A DNA stretch of 64,000 nucleotides from Aureobasidium sp. EXF-3400 (Eukaryota; Ascomycota; Dothideomycetes; Dothideales; Saccotheciaceae). How positions within the stretch are numbered: the first letter of the stretch is position 1; each line of letters begins with the position of its first letter. Below are positions 32,751-42,884 of this stretch, in pieces. The stretch lies in assembly GCA_024195585.1 (NCBI GenBank), contig SWBL01000187.1:1-64000 (forward strand), written 5' to 3'. Both the position numbers and the translations under genes were made by a program. The notes beneath the pieces were generated by a model. That model ran no database searches and was not told the origin of the DNA. It worked only from the letters and a program-made list of their open reading frames with translations.

Positions 32751-34565
32751 TCATTTACCAACGCAGAATTTCTCAAACACAACTCCGAGGACTTCTTCGA
32801 CGTCTCCAGCTTCGCCTTTGCCAGTGATTCGTGCGAGACAGTTTGCAGCATCGCGGAGATTCTCTGCAGCGAGGACAATGTCAACATCCATCTCGTCAAG
32901 GCCAGACTCTTCATCAGCCTGGGTCTGAATCTCCACTTGAGCAAGGAACTGTTCAAGATGGAATTGGCATTCATCAAGGAGAAGTCTGTGACGTTCTGTC
33001 GCACCCAACGATTCTTGCCAGATTGAGGGATCTGTGTCGTCATCTGTTGCTGCGACTGCAGAGGTCATGTCCTCGAACTGTCGAATGAGACCAGAGAGGA
33101 AAGTTGGAATGTGTCCGGCATCAGCCGAGACCGATGACTCTGCGTCCTTGCAGGAGATGGCAAAGATATTTTCGAGCCTTACATGCGGAAGCGCATCTGC
33201 GACTTGCCGTCTGAGATTCTCTAGCTCGGACGCATGGCCAGAAAGAAGGTCGATTTTGTTGAGTACGACCAACACATTCGACTTTTGTTCTGCAAGCTCA
33301 GCGGCAGTGTCGATGACTTCAGAGTCTGGTCTCAGGACTACTTCCTTGCCCTCTTGCTCTAGCGAAAAGACGACGATTACAACGTCGCTTTCGATGGCGC
33401 GCTGCTTGGCACGTCTCATGCCTTCTTTCTCGATCATACTGATCTTTTCTTGCATGTGCTCCTTCTGAGCTTGAGGGGTTGCAAGGACGGCACTTCGTAG
33501 ACCAGCAGTGTCGCCTAAGCGACAGAGGTAGCCACCTAGGTCAATGCCTACTTCCACAACATCGCGAGTGGTGCCTGCTTCTTGACTGACGATGGCGGCT
33601 TCGCGGCCCACGATACGGTTCAGAAGACTGCTTTTGCCAGCATTGGGTGCGCCCAGCAAACTGATAGCGATGCCGTTCCTAAGTAGCTCTCCGCGCATTG
33701 CATTGCGACGATGGGTGTCAATCAGAAGGACCAGATCCTGCACTTGGCCAGCAACAGAAGAGGCCAACTCGGCTGGTGACTCATCGAAGTGCTGGTCTTC
33801 GGAAAAGTCGATCAGAGCCTCAAGTTCACCTCTGGCTGCAAGAAGCATCTGGCGCCATGATTCGTAGCGCAGCGAGAGAGTGTTAGTGGTACCACGAACT
33901 GACAAACGACGCTGCTGCTCGGTGTTTGCAGAGAGTGTGTCCCCCAAAGCTTCGACCTGGGTTAAGTCGAGACGATCATTCATAAAAGCCCTTCGAGTAA
34001 ATTCACCAGCCTCCGCATAGCGAATGGCACCAATGGTAGACGAGCATTGAGAAACAGCAGATAGCACGGCTCTCACAACAGCCGTACCGCCATGCACATG
34101 TAGCTCAAGAAGGTCCTCTCCTGTCACTGTGTTTGGAGCAGGAAAATAAAGTAGCAGAGCACTGGAGTCCAGAAGATTGTCCGGCGATATCTTAGCTCCA
34201 GGACGATACAATGTACGCACAGCAGCGTAGCGGGGCTTCAAGGGCTTTTGTCCGGGGCAAAGAGCGTGGTAAACATCATTGCATGCTGGACCAGAGATGC
34301 GAATGATTGCGATAGCAGCTCGACCAGGGGCAGTAGATAAGGCATAGATGGTGGGTTCTCCGTAGAATTTGGTCGAAGACGGAGAAAAACTGCTCTGATG
34401 CCTCGAGATATTCAGCGACCTTCCAATAATGAAGGGTTTTGTTTTGTGGTTGCTAGATGCAATTGCCGGGGCTGATAAGACAGCCAATGGCAAGATTCTA
34501 GCCGTCGAAGAGAGACATGATGGACGCGCGATAGCAAGTGACAATGAGCTCCTGGCAAGCCTCAT
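32751..34565 (-). CDS. MSS1: Mitochondrial tRNA modification GTPase MSS1 (MnmE/TrmE)
   Basis: With MTO1 it makes the 5-taurinomethyl or carboxymethylaminomethyl group on U34 of mitochondrial tRNAs. It is 604 aa in one exon. An Arg/Ser-rich mitochondrial presequence covers about residues 1-60. The folate-binding N domain has TIYALSTAPGRAAIAIIRISG and ELHVHGGTAVV; the G domain has GAPNAGKSSLLNR (G1), EAGTTRDVV (G2), DTAG (G3) and NKID (G4). The C terminus ends FCVGK, with the catalytic Cys of the MnmE C-[ILV]-G-K motif. The frame is open further upstream, and an ATG also exists at 34649, but the one at 34565 starts the presequence directly. Divergent from MAK16. Confidence 0.93.
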   Translation of the reverse strand: MRLARSSLSLAIARPSCLSSTARILPLAVLSAPAIASSNHKTKPFIIGRSLNISRHQSSFSPSSTKFYGEPTIYALSTAPGRAAIAIIRISGPACNDVYHALCPGQKPLKPRYAAVRTLYRPGAKISPDNLLDSSALLLYFPAPNTVTGEDLLELHVHGGTAVVRAVLSAVSQCSSTIGAIRYAEAGEFTRRAFMNDRLDLTQVEALGDTLSANTEQQRRLSVRGTTNTLSLRYESWRQMLLAARGELEALIDFSEDQHFDESPAELASSVAGQVQDLVLLIDTHRRNAMRGELLRNGIAISLLGAPNAGKSSLLNRIVGREAAIVSQEAGTTRDVVEVGIDLGGYLCRLGDTAGLRSAVLATPQAQKEHMQEKISMIEKEGMRRAKQRAIESDVVIVVFSLEQEGKEVVLRPDSEVIDTAAELAEQKSNVLVVLNKIDLLSGHASELENLRRQVADALPHVRLENIFAISCKDAESSVSADAGHIPTFLSGLIRQFEDMTSAVAATDDDTDPSIWQESLGATERHRLLLDECQFHLEQFLAQVEIQTQADEESGLDEMDVDIVLAAENLRDAANCLARITGKGEAGDVEEVLGVVFEKFCVGK

Positions 34566-34910
34566 ACGTCGCAAGCATATAAAGATTGTGTAAAATAATT
34601 GTAGTCGTAACAGGAGACAAAAATCAGGAGGCGAGACTTTGCTGACCATGGGGGTTGCGCGAACGGATACTCGGGCCGGGCCGAAGGCGGTGAACGGCCA
34701 AGAATCTCGACGCCTGGCAATCAAGTTCTGCTCAGAAAAAAGTCGCTGCGCGCTTGCGACTGCTTAGGCGGAATTCCATTTGCCATTTATCTCTCCCTAC
34801 ATCTACGACCTTCGACCGGCGTAGTCACATAATCGGGAACTAGACTTCTCGAAACTCAGTCCGAAGTCTCATTATACAACAAGCCGAACCATCAATACAC
34901 GACCGACGAG
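34566..34910. promoter_or_regulatory. Divergent promoter of MSS1 and MAK16
   Basis: 345 bp between the start codons of two genes transcribed apart, one for mitochondrial tRNA modification and one for ribosome assembly. No clear TATA box, as is usual for housekeeping promoters. Confidence 0.6.
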
Positions 34911-35966
34911 ATGGCCTCGGACGAAATTGTTTGGCAGGTTATCAACCAGCAGTTCTGTTCTTTCAAACTCAAGTACGGCACACGCGCTCATACTGCTGGG
35001 TGAACACAACTGACTCTTGTCTCTAGGACTACGAAAGAACAAAACTTCTGTCGCAACGAACACAACGTCACTGGTCTCTGTAACCGTCAATCATGTCCTC
35101 TCGCAAACTCTCGCTATGCCACCATCCGCGCCGACCCGCAAACACAGCGCCTATATCTCTATATCAAGACCATCGAACGTGCACACATGCCCAGCAAATG
35201 GTGGGAAAAGATTCGTCTCAGCAGCAACTACTCCAAAGCCCTCGAGCAAGTCGACGAACGTCTCAAGTACTGGCCCAAGTTTCTGGTTCACAAGAACAAG
35301 CAACGTCTTACTCGTTTGACCCAAGTCAGAGTCCGCATGCAAAAGCTGGCACGTGAGGAGGAGAGACTTGGAGAACAGATGGTGCCCAGACTTGCTCCTA
35401 AGATTCGCAGAAGAGAACAGACACGTGAGCGCAAAGCAGAGTCAGCCGCTAAGATCGAGCGCGCCATCGAGAGAGAACTGGTTGAGAGATTGAGAAGTGG
35501 TGCTTATGGTGAGCAACCTCTCAACGTCGATGAGAACATCTGGAAGCGCGTCATGCGCACTCTTGAGCGTGGTGGCGAGGCTACCCGTGACGAGGATCTC
35601 GACGAGGGTATCGATGAGGATGAGGAGGAATATGAATACGAGCAAGAGGAGGAGGGTCCGGATGTCGAATATGTCAGCGATGTCGAGGAGAGCGACGACG
35701 ATATGGACGACCTGGAAGACTGGCTCGGTAGCGAACAGGAAGCTGACTCGGATGACGATGAGGAAGAAGATGACGAGGATGAAGATGACGAGAGCGGATC
35801 CGAAGCAGACAACAAAGAATTGGCCAAGAAGCTCGCAGACCTCAAGAAGAAAAAGAGACCTGCACCGGACACAAAATCGAAGAAGAAGGCAGGCTCAAAG
35901 GGTCCCAAGAGGGAGATCGAGTACGAGTACGAACGCCCTGCCAGGGAGATGATTATTGCAAAGTAA
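34911..35966 (+). CDS. MAK16: Ribosome biogenesis protein MAK16
   Basis: Nuclear assembly factor of the 60S ribosomal subunit, 333 aa. Exons are 34911-34972 and 35027-35966. The N terminus MASDEIVWQVINQQFCSFKLK and the zinc-binding-like CRNEHNVTGLCNRQSCPLA are diagnostic, followed by TIERAHMPSKWWEKI and YWPKFLVHKNKQRLTRLTQV. A basic helix (RREQTRERKAESAAKIERAIE) precedes long acidic tracts (about 205-280) and a Lys-rich C terminus, as in yeast Mak16. The first exon holds only 20 residues plus two nucleotides; the 54-nt intron splits the Lys codon. Confidence 0.96.
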
Positions 35967-36601
35967 TCTACAAAAGCATGAGAGGGTTCATTTCAGCGCT
36001 GGCGTTATGTGGGAAGGCATACAAAATTACCGGTATCTTCTGTTCGACTACAAGGCTCGAAGCGGTTTGCGAGGCCATGCGAATAGAACATCTTTTATCA
36101 TTCACGGCTGTTTGATCAAGACAGGAAGATTGCTCTACACGATAATCACTCAATACTGGGCGACTTCAAAGATGCAGTGATATGCGCAACCAGTGAACTG
36201 AAGAACCTGAACATACACCGCATCACTCACATGCATGTATCTTCGGACCACGAACACCCAACTAGCAAGCATTGGTTGTATATCCGGCAAGGTAGCAAGA
36301 CGGAGAGTCAACCTCCCCAGAAATGCTACAAATCCAGCCCCACAGAAATGGCAGGTGTCGGCTATTGAAGTCAATACCCGACGCCGAATGGATCCATCTT
36401 TCCTTCTTTGCAACACCACATGTCGGGTGTTTGCACTGCAAATCTCGGAAACCGTAGTCCAGACATAACTAGCTAAGATGCCGTGCCATGTAGGTCTTCG
36501 TTTGCCTTCTTGTTACTTGATCACCTTACACTTGTTTCGAAATCTGCTCATCGAATCCTCCACAATCATTTACATACACAACGCAAACAACAATACCCAC
36601 A
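35967..36601. other. Intergenic region after MAK16
   Basis: About 630 bp. A minus-strand frame near 36150-36419 has a hydrophobic stretch but no ATG and no supporting context, so no gene is called. The right part is the promoter of the hydroxyacid dehydrogenase. Confidence 0.5.
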
Positions 36602-37710
36602 ATGTCTTCGAAACCTTCCATCCTTCACCTTGGTGACCCGTGCCGCTGGCATGCAGATCTGTACAAGAAGCTCGAGACACACTTCACCATCATACGCCCT
36701 TCAGCAGAGGAACGTGAAAGAACAGCTTTCCTCGCTGGTCTCAAGGAAAAGCGATGGGGCAGTTTCGTAGCCATCATGCGACCATTCTGGAACACTGGAG
36801 GTGAAATGGGAAGGATTGACAGAGAGTTGATCTCTTTGCTTCCGGACAGTGTTAAGGTGTATGCATCCGCAGGCGCTGGTTTCGATTGGGTCGACACTGA
36901 TATTCTTGCTGAGAAAGGTAACTTCCTACTACAGATCCTTTTTGTAGACGTGAGACGTATTGACCAGGTACAGGAATAATCTACTGCAATGGTGCAGCAG
37001 CGTCTTCGGACTCAGTAGCTGACTCCGCCCTCTTCCTCATCATCTCCACCTTCCGCAACCTCGCTTGGTCCCAAATGGCCGCTCGCTCAGGCAATCCAGA
37101 CGAACTCTTCGACGCCCACAAAAACTCTCCCACCACAGCTATAAACCCCGCCGGCAGGGTCCTCGGTATCGTGGGCTTGGGCAACATCGGCTACAGAATC
37201 GCTCAAAAGGCTTACTTGGGCTTGAATATGAAAATCGCCTACCACGATCTGTTCCGCAAGCCAAAGTCTGTGGAGGAAGCAGTGGGAGCGACGTTCTACG
37301 AGACTTTAGATGAGATGCTGGCGCTTGCCGATTGCATCCTCGTCGCCACGCCATTTTCCGGGAAACAACTCTTTACAACTGAGAAATTCAAGAAGTTCAA
37401 GCGCGGCAGTCGACTTATCAACATTGCTCGTGGACCCTTGGTCAACGAAGCTGACCTTGTGGAAGCGCTCAAGTCGGGTCAGTTAAGTGCTTGTGGACTG
37501 GATGTGTTTGAGAATGAACCGCATGTGAACAAGGAGTTGTGTGGGCTCAAGCAAGCAACCTTGACAGCACACACAGCGGGCGGAACTATTGATACACACA
37601 TTGGATTCGAAGAGTTGTGCTATAAGAATGTATTGGGGGCGCTTTTGGAAGGCAAGGCTATTACTCCGATAAACTTACACTTGATCAAGGCGGGTAAGAG
37701 TAAGCTGTAG
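36602..37710 (+). CDS. D-2-hydroxyacid dehydrogenase with C-terminal -SKL
   Basis: NAD(P)-dependent reductase of 2-oxoacids (glyoxylate/hydroxypyruvate reductase or fungal mandelate dehydrogenase group), 350 aa. Exons are 36602-36917 and 36974-37710, joined as ILAEKG-IIYCNGA. The Rossmann motif is GIVGLGNIGYRIAQK. The catalytic triad is visible: Arg in NIARGPLVNE, Glu in DVFENEPHVN and His in LTAHTAGGT. The protein ends KAGKSKL, a canonical PTS1 peroxisomal import signal. The N terminus MSSKPSILHLGD has no mitochondrial signal. Substrate is inferred: glyoxylate or hydroxypyruvate would suit a peroxisomal enzyme, but other D-2-hydroxyacids are possible. Confidence 0.93.
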
Positions 37711-38278
37711 GCTCTGAGTAATGTGATCAGAATCCATTTGACTGTCTAATGAAAAGTGAGTTGAGCAAGTAATGCGAACTATGAACAACTGCTGTGGTTT
37801 TACGTGTGATTATGAGCAAAAAGATACATCGAGATAAACAGACATATAAATCTATTTATTCCCAAGCAATCTAGCAGAAAACAAGCAACCCAATGTCTTG
37901 AAGAAAACAAACAGAACCGAAAACAAAAGAAAAATGTCTCAGGACCTGCCGAAACCAATGACATCCGCAACTCCAATGAATGCTAATCACGTCTCAATCC
38001 TTCTTTTTGATCGATCTCCTATATCGCGATCCCAATCTCATGCCGCTCCGTCGTTGTTGATGCTGGAAATGCTATTATGCCGTCCTTTTTGTCGTCGAAG
38101 ACCCATGCGTATATGTCGAAACCCGTCTATCGAGATGAAGAATGCCTCCCATAAAACCCAAACCCCTTCCAAACGCCATCTATGCCGCAATTCCATCCTC
38201 CAAACCAAAAGCGAAAGAAGTGTCCAGCACCCCCAACTTTATCTCATCTCAGATTCAAGTCTTTGGCATTGACGGCAT
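37711..38278. other. Convergent 3' flanks
   Basis: About 570 bp between the dehydrogenase stop and the stop of the small GRGGYN gene. The long A-rich frame on the plus strand (Lys/Arg/Ser-rich) is not convincing. Confidence 0.55.
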
Positions 38279-38464
38279 TTAGTTATATCCACCTCTGCCA
38301 TCATCAGAAGCAACGCAACGGGCAGAGCGCACAACCAAACTAGATGGATTGCTGGGGCGACTGATGCCGCTGGTTTTGATGTCGCGGTTGTAGCCTCCGC
38401 GGCCGAGAACGGGAGCAGAGATGCGATTGTAGCCGCCGCGGCCCATGGTTGCTTGGGTTTGCAT
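38279..38464 (-). CDS. 61-aa protein with three GRGGYN repeats
   Basis: A small basic protein, MQTQAT then MGRGGYNR, with GRGGYN at residues 8-13, 21-26 and as the last six residues (56-61). The three repeats use different synonymous codons (for example CGC, CGC, AGA for Arg; TAC, TAC, TAT for Tyr), which favours selection on the peptide. The middle is polar with one Cys. No signal peptide, no dibasic sites. Fungal DUF3602-type proteins have repeated GRGG-(A/Y)-(G)N motifs, and this may be a minimal member; that match is from memory. A TATATA lies 210 bp upstream. The first ATG (38464) was chosen; 38446 starts directly at MGRGG. Confidence 0.6.
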   Translation of the reverse strand: MQTQATMGRGGYNRISAPVLGRGGYNRDIKTSGISRPSNPSSLVVRSARCVASDDGRGGYN

Positions 38465-38673
38465 TGTTGTGGATGGTACTGAGAGAAGGTTGGATGGAGG
38501 CTTGGTATCTCGGGATGGTGGAGATGGAAATAGATATGTAGACAGAAATGTGAGGGCTGACTTGAGGTAAAGAGAGAAGATTCTATGTTGGTCTCTGTGT
38601 CTTTCTTGGAGACTGAATCTGATGATTGTGGTGATGATGCAGAAGGAAATAGCGACGGATAGAGGAGAGAGCA

Positions 38674-38679
38674 TATATA
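38674..38679 (-). promoter_or_regulatory. TATA box of the GRGGYN gene
   Basis: TATATA (minus-strand context gtatatatgc), 210 bp upstream of the ATG at 38464, leaving room for a leader of about 170 nt. Confidence 0.45.
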
Positions 38680-39581
38680 CTTTTTCTTCATCCTTTGTCC
38701 AACATACCAACTCGCAACACTACACCTCATCCACAACCCTTGAGTTCTGTCCTCCGCATCGTTGTCTCCATCTAGAACTGCACTGCCTGCAACAAGGCCC
38801 CCAAAAGCCAGAATAACAGATGTAACAAGAAAATGGCCGTTTCTGCTGCAACACCTACAAACATCAGGGTCTCCGACATGGTATCCCGGCATTACTCACA
38901 GCCTCAGGCCGGAGCAAAGATTAGAGAAAATAAAGACAAAGTGTGAAAGTCGCGATCTGATAGGTCAGTAATCTGAGCAGATAAGTAAAGTGCTGACTGG
39001 CACGATAAAGGCCCCTAAGATTTTGCTATTTTGAGCGACATATCAAAGAAATCTAGCATAAGATACACTGGCACGGAATATGCCAGTCCGCAACACCCGA
39101 GGGGGAAACCGGTGTGTCTCTTCCACACTTTTGTTACAGGTGTACGTGCATCATCATCATCAGCAGCATCATGCAGGTACCTTAATCTTGCCTAATCGAG
39201 GACAAACTGCGAAGCTGACAAAGTTGTCGAGATGGTGAAGATGGATGGCAGCCCATTGGTAGGGCTATGTTTGGCATGTCATGCAGCCCTATGCACTGTA
39301 CACGTGGGCGGGGATCTGTCTGACATGCAGCGATCATCGTCATCGCATTGCAGGAGGACCAACAGGCACCAGTTACCGACTTCTCTTCTCAGAAAGGCGT
39401 TCTTGTTGAACAACGCTAGATTTGGTCTTGAAATCTGCATTCATGGTTTCCTCTTTCGGATGACTCTCTGGTTTTCGACCTTCATCAAACCTCCCACCGT
39501 TGACCTTGTTCGTAAATCCCACATGTACTCGCGCAAATTCCAGGATTGAACCTTTGTCTATAACATAAGAACTTACACCCA
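38680..39581. other. Intergenic region with a short inverted repeat
   Basis: About 900 bp without a gene. At 39067-39087 ACTGGCA and TGCCAGT are exact inverted copies around a 7-nt spacer. A CAT/CAG-type triplet run lies near 39150. Confidence 0.5.
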
Positions 39582-40265
39582 TTAAACTCCATCAGCTCTC
39601 CTCTTGAAAAACATACGCATAGCACTTCTGAAGCTAGGTTCCTTGAATTGAGGGCTGCTTAGCTTGCACACGCGCAATCTAGCTTCAATTCGTGATAGAT
39701 CATCCGAGATTAGCCATTCATAACCGATGCGACTAAGATCCTCCTCGGTTCGACGGCGAGACTGGAGCTCGTTGTTTGCATCTGCGTGTCTGGATACAAG
39801 TTCACGTAGACCATATAGAACAACCATAACTTCCATTAGATCTTTCAAGTATGACGACTCCACGTCCTAGGTTAACTTGTAGTCAGTGACACGAGGAGCG
39901 CCTGTACTAAGGCTAGTGTCATCACCCGTGTTGAATACCTTCTTGCTTAGGGGGCCGTCATAAAAGATGCGGAACCATTGGAGCAGAGAAGCGAATGTCA
40001 CTTCGCCCTAGGGCATTTGGAGCTCGACGTGCAGATGAGGAGAGATTGTTGCAGGAGTTGTTGTGAAGAGCAGGGTCTTGTGTTGGGGCGAGAGCAGCTT
40101 CATAGCCTTTCCAGAATGGCTGCGGGTACGGGCGGCGAGAGCAGTATCGAAGTTGACTTTGAAGTCGTTGTGAAGGTACCAGTCATCGAGGAATGCTCGA
40201 TGTGTGTGACGAGAGATGCCGAGGCGTGGGTGTTGAGGCAGCTTCATTATTTCGACCCCCGTCAT
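39582..40265 (-). pseudogene. Unidentified gene broken by an in-frame TAG (tentative)
   Basis: From an ATG at 40265 one frame runs to a TAG at 40010-40008 and continues in the same frame after it: HVELQMP-stop-GEVTFASLLQWF, then RIFYDGPLSKK. A well-formed intron (39938-39867, gtattc..cctag) joins this to DVESSYLKDLMEVMVVLYGLRELV and a stop at 39582. The reading on both sides of the TAG is protein-like, so a CAG-to-TAG change (Gln to stop) is the simplest view. Alternatively the TAG is a splice acceptor of an intron whose donor I could not place. I do not recognise the family. A diverged copy of one segment lies at 40798. Confidence 0.4.
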
Positions 40266-40797
40266 GTTCAACCTCGACGAGCAAGATAGGCGGCAACGGA
40301 GGGCGTGTATCTAAGGCGCTGAGCCCAAGGTTCAGTGGGCGGCCATATAGATAAGCAGCAATCGGAGATGCGTATCCAAGGTTCGAGTTTCATGGTTCGG
40401 TCGAATCATTGAAAAATAGGCTAGTGTTTGCAGCCATTGAGGGAAGGATGTATACCATGTCGCAGGCTACAGGCAGGCAATCTCGGCGTTCATTCATGCG
40501 CGGCCAGATGTACAAGGCGTTTCTTGGACGAGGCGCTATATCTGGTTATTTTAGATTAACGCATGTGGCACCGCTTGATATACTTCTTGGGCCACTCTAT
40601 TTGCTGGATGATGGTGTCACTGGGTGTTGTGATTTGCTCCCTGTTGTCCTAGAAGTCCAGCGACCGAGTTCGTCTTGGAGCGTAGTAATCTGTTTCCTGG
40701 CACGGGGGGACATTCTGTAAACGACAAAGAAATACAATAACGGTGCGCAGGTTTGCAGGCCTTTGGAAGGAATAAAAAGAAAGTTTTCAAACTCCCT

Positions 40798-40857
40798 CTT
40801 GCTAGGGGGGCTATCGGAGAAGGTGCAGAACCATTGAATCAGTGAAGCAAATGTCAC
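40798..40857 (-). pseudogene. Diverged partial copy of the 39.6-kb pseudogene
   Basis: This 60-bp segment aligns without gaps to 39942-40001; by hand I count 47 of 60 identical bases. It encodes VTFASLIQWFCTFSDSPPSK against VTFASLLQWFRIFYDGPLSK. The flanking sequence on either side no longer matches well, and the downstream frame (to 40597) lacks the second-exon motifs. It looks like a remnant of a tandem duplication. Confidence 0.45.
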
Positions 40858-42345
40858 CTTGCACTCTGAAGCTTACTGTCGGAAACTGTGAGCAGGGTCG
40901 TCCCGCTACCGACGAGGAGAACGCCAGTCTTAGCCCTTGCTCGATTATCTTGCATGTACACGCGGATGTTGAGATTGCCCATCTTCGCCTCTCGCTCGAC
41001 TCCTTGACAAAAGGGTCTTGCTCACTAGTATACCGACTTTACTAAGCTGAACACCTCTTCCATGTGGATTGATCAAAGGGCGAAAGTCGTGGAGCGACGA
41101 ACGTCTACTTTTCCGTCCGATCAACATCTCAAGCTTGACGATATATGGCAACGCATTTTTCTTTTCACCGGACCAGTTCAAGCAAAGATACGGTGCTCAA
41201 GTTCGTTCGGCTATCCTGCCTTTTCTGACGTCTTTCGCTCGGTCCATGCTCTTGGGGTTGGTGTCACCCACAAGTCCGTGGGGAGCATTACTGGCATGCT
41301 AATCGGCACAGCTCCGAGTACTATCGGCGACCGGACCGTCTTTCCATTGACTGACCGCTATCGGCATAACCAGAGCAAAGGTCGGTAGTTAGAAGTGGAT
41401 GATGCTCGTGACGGGGGCTCATAAGGGCTCATGAGGGCTCGTATGAAGCTGTCCAAGTTTGTTCGAAGGACCGCACGGCAACTGGATAGCAATCGGTCCT
41501 TCTCCGGATAACCCGCGTTTGTCCCAATATGGGGGAGCCGCTCTGTGGATGGACCTTCCAAGTCGGAAACACACGACAAAACTGGGGCTGTCTGCATCTG
41601 TCACCTGGTATAACACCCAAGAGCCTCCGGCGACCATGTCGGCTGTCAAAAAGGTGAACAGGAGCGAAGTACGGCCGTGGACAGTCCTTTATAGTCGCAA
41701 GATATCTTGCTCGGCGTGAGGGGCTCGAGGGTTAGACGACTTGGCATTAGTACTGAGTAGACTGATCGGCTATGCTAGTGGATCACTCTAGGCTTCGTGA
41801 AGGCGTACTGGCGGGGCTCTCTGGAGATGTACAAGTAATATCAGACTTACCGACAGCTGATGGAAGACCAATGCTGTGGGGATTGATGGTGATCGTCGTG
41901 TCCCGAGGATCAACCATTTTAGCCGGCCAGCGAGTCAGGGTGGGGCCCAGTCGTTCTCTGGGTCTTTGTGCGGAGAGTGACCGGGCTAAGAAACTATCAT
42001 GATCTTGTTCAAATCTTCATTATTATTCACGTCACCAAATCACTTGGGAGTCCACTTCTTATTGACTATCCGAGCCTCCTTGTTGTGCTTGGGTCGGCTC
42101 GTGGCTTGAGATACCGCATGCTCATATATCTCGAGTTGCAAGCAGATCGAGCGAAGTTGACAGAGAAAGACTGTCTCTTTGTGTCGGCATAATTCCAAGG
42201 AAAAGAGCCAGAATTCTGCTGAGTCAAAGGAAGACACTTGGTGACGATCACCAGACTGCAATCATCACCATCATCAGAATAGAACCAGTCGGTAAATTCG
42301 AAGGAGAGCTCTTTCGGATGGCCCTGTTGCCGTCTCTACCGACTG

Positions 42346-42361
42346 GGTAGGTAGGTAGGTG
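42346..42361. repeat. GTAG microsatellite
   Basis: About three and a half GTAG units (gggtaggtaggtaggt) in non-coding DNA upstream of the beta-glucosidase gene. Confidence 0.7.
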
Positions 42362-42631
42362 TGGCTCAGCACGGCCCGTGAACGGTCGTGATCGGGTCTC
42401 AACGGGCAACTACGTAGGTGGACTGTCCGAGAATAATCACGAACATTGTTGCTGCTGCTTCTGCTATTACAGTGTGCTTGTTTCCAGGACTCTGGAACGA
42501 AACAGAGTGTATTGTGCTCGCCATTGATAGACAAAAACCACTCGACGGCTTGAATCAGCGATGTATGCTCTCCATGTCCGAGGCCGGAAATCCTTGCTAT
42601 AAATTTGTCCGCGTCTTCCATGGGGCCTCCA

Positions 42632-42657
42632 GTGGGGAGATGATCTTCATTCTGGGG
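42632..42657 (+). promoter_or_regulatory. Two CreA-type sites upstream of the GH3 gene
   Basis: GTGGGG at 42632-42637 and CTGGGG at 42652-42657 both match the carbon-catabolite repressor consensus SYGGRG. They lie about 230-250 bp upstream of the ATG and 20 bp apart; functional CreA sites are often paired. Six-base motifs occur by chance, so this is suggestive only. Confidence 0.4.
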
Positions 42658-42814
42658 CAGAGGCTGGAGAGGACGCCCGTGCACACCAAAAGTCAGGTAC
42701 CCACGTCACATTTTTGCTTGGGGTTTGAAATCTAAAAGCACGAACTGTGGGTCAGAAAGGCACCTCGTGTGAGGGCTGGCAAGACATGGATCGTCGAGAG
42801 GCACAGCAGTCAAG

Positions 42815-42820
42815 TATAAA
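42815..42820 (+). promoter_or_regulatory. TATA box of the beta-glucosidase gene
   Basis: TATAAA in the context caagtataaagag, 70 bp before the start codon at 42885. Confidence 0.7.
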
Positions 42821-42884
42821 GAGATGCGATGATCCTCTATTCAAACATCCATCAGCAGCTCGCCTCTGAGGGACAATCACAATC

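Larger units (their letters stand above)
40858..42884. other. Gene-poor region and beta-glucosidase promoter
   Basis: About 2 kb in which open frames on both strands are short and not coding-like. At 41415-41440 the hexamer GGGCTC recurs three times at exact 10-bp steps. A GGTA microsatellite lies at 42346-42361. The right 300 bp are the beta-glucosidase promoter, with CreA-type sites and a TATA box. Confidence 0.55.

Noticed and set aside
36150..36419. Minus-strand 89-codon frame with hydrophobic segment downstream of MAK16
   Set aside because: No ATG, an ill-placed GTGAGT donor and no plausible exon partner were found, so it is not supported as a gene.
38279..38464. GRGGYN protein as a fungal RiPP (dikaritin-type) precursor
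   Set aside because: It lacks a signal peptide and the dibasic kexin sites that separate core repeats, and no DUF3328/UstY-type gene is nearby.
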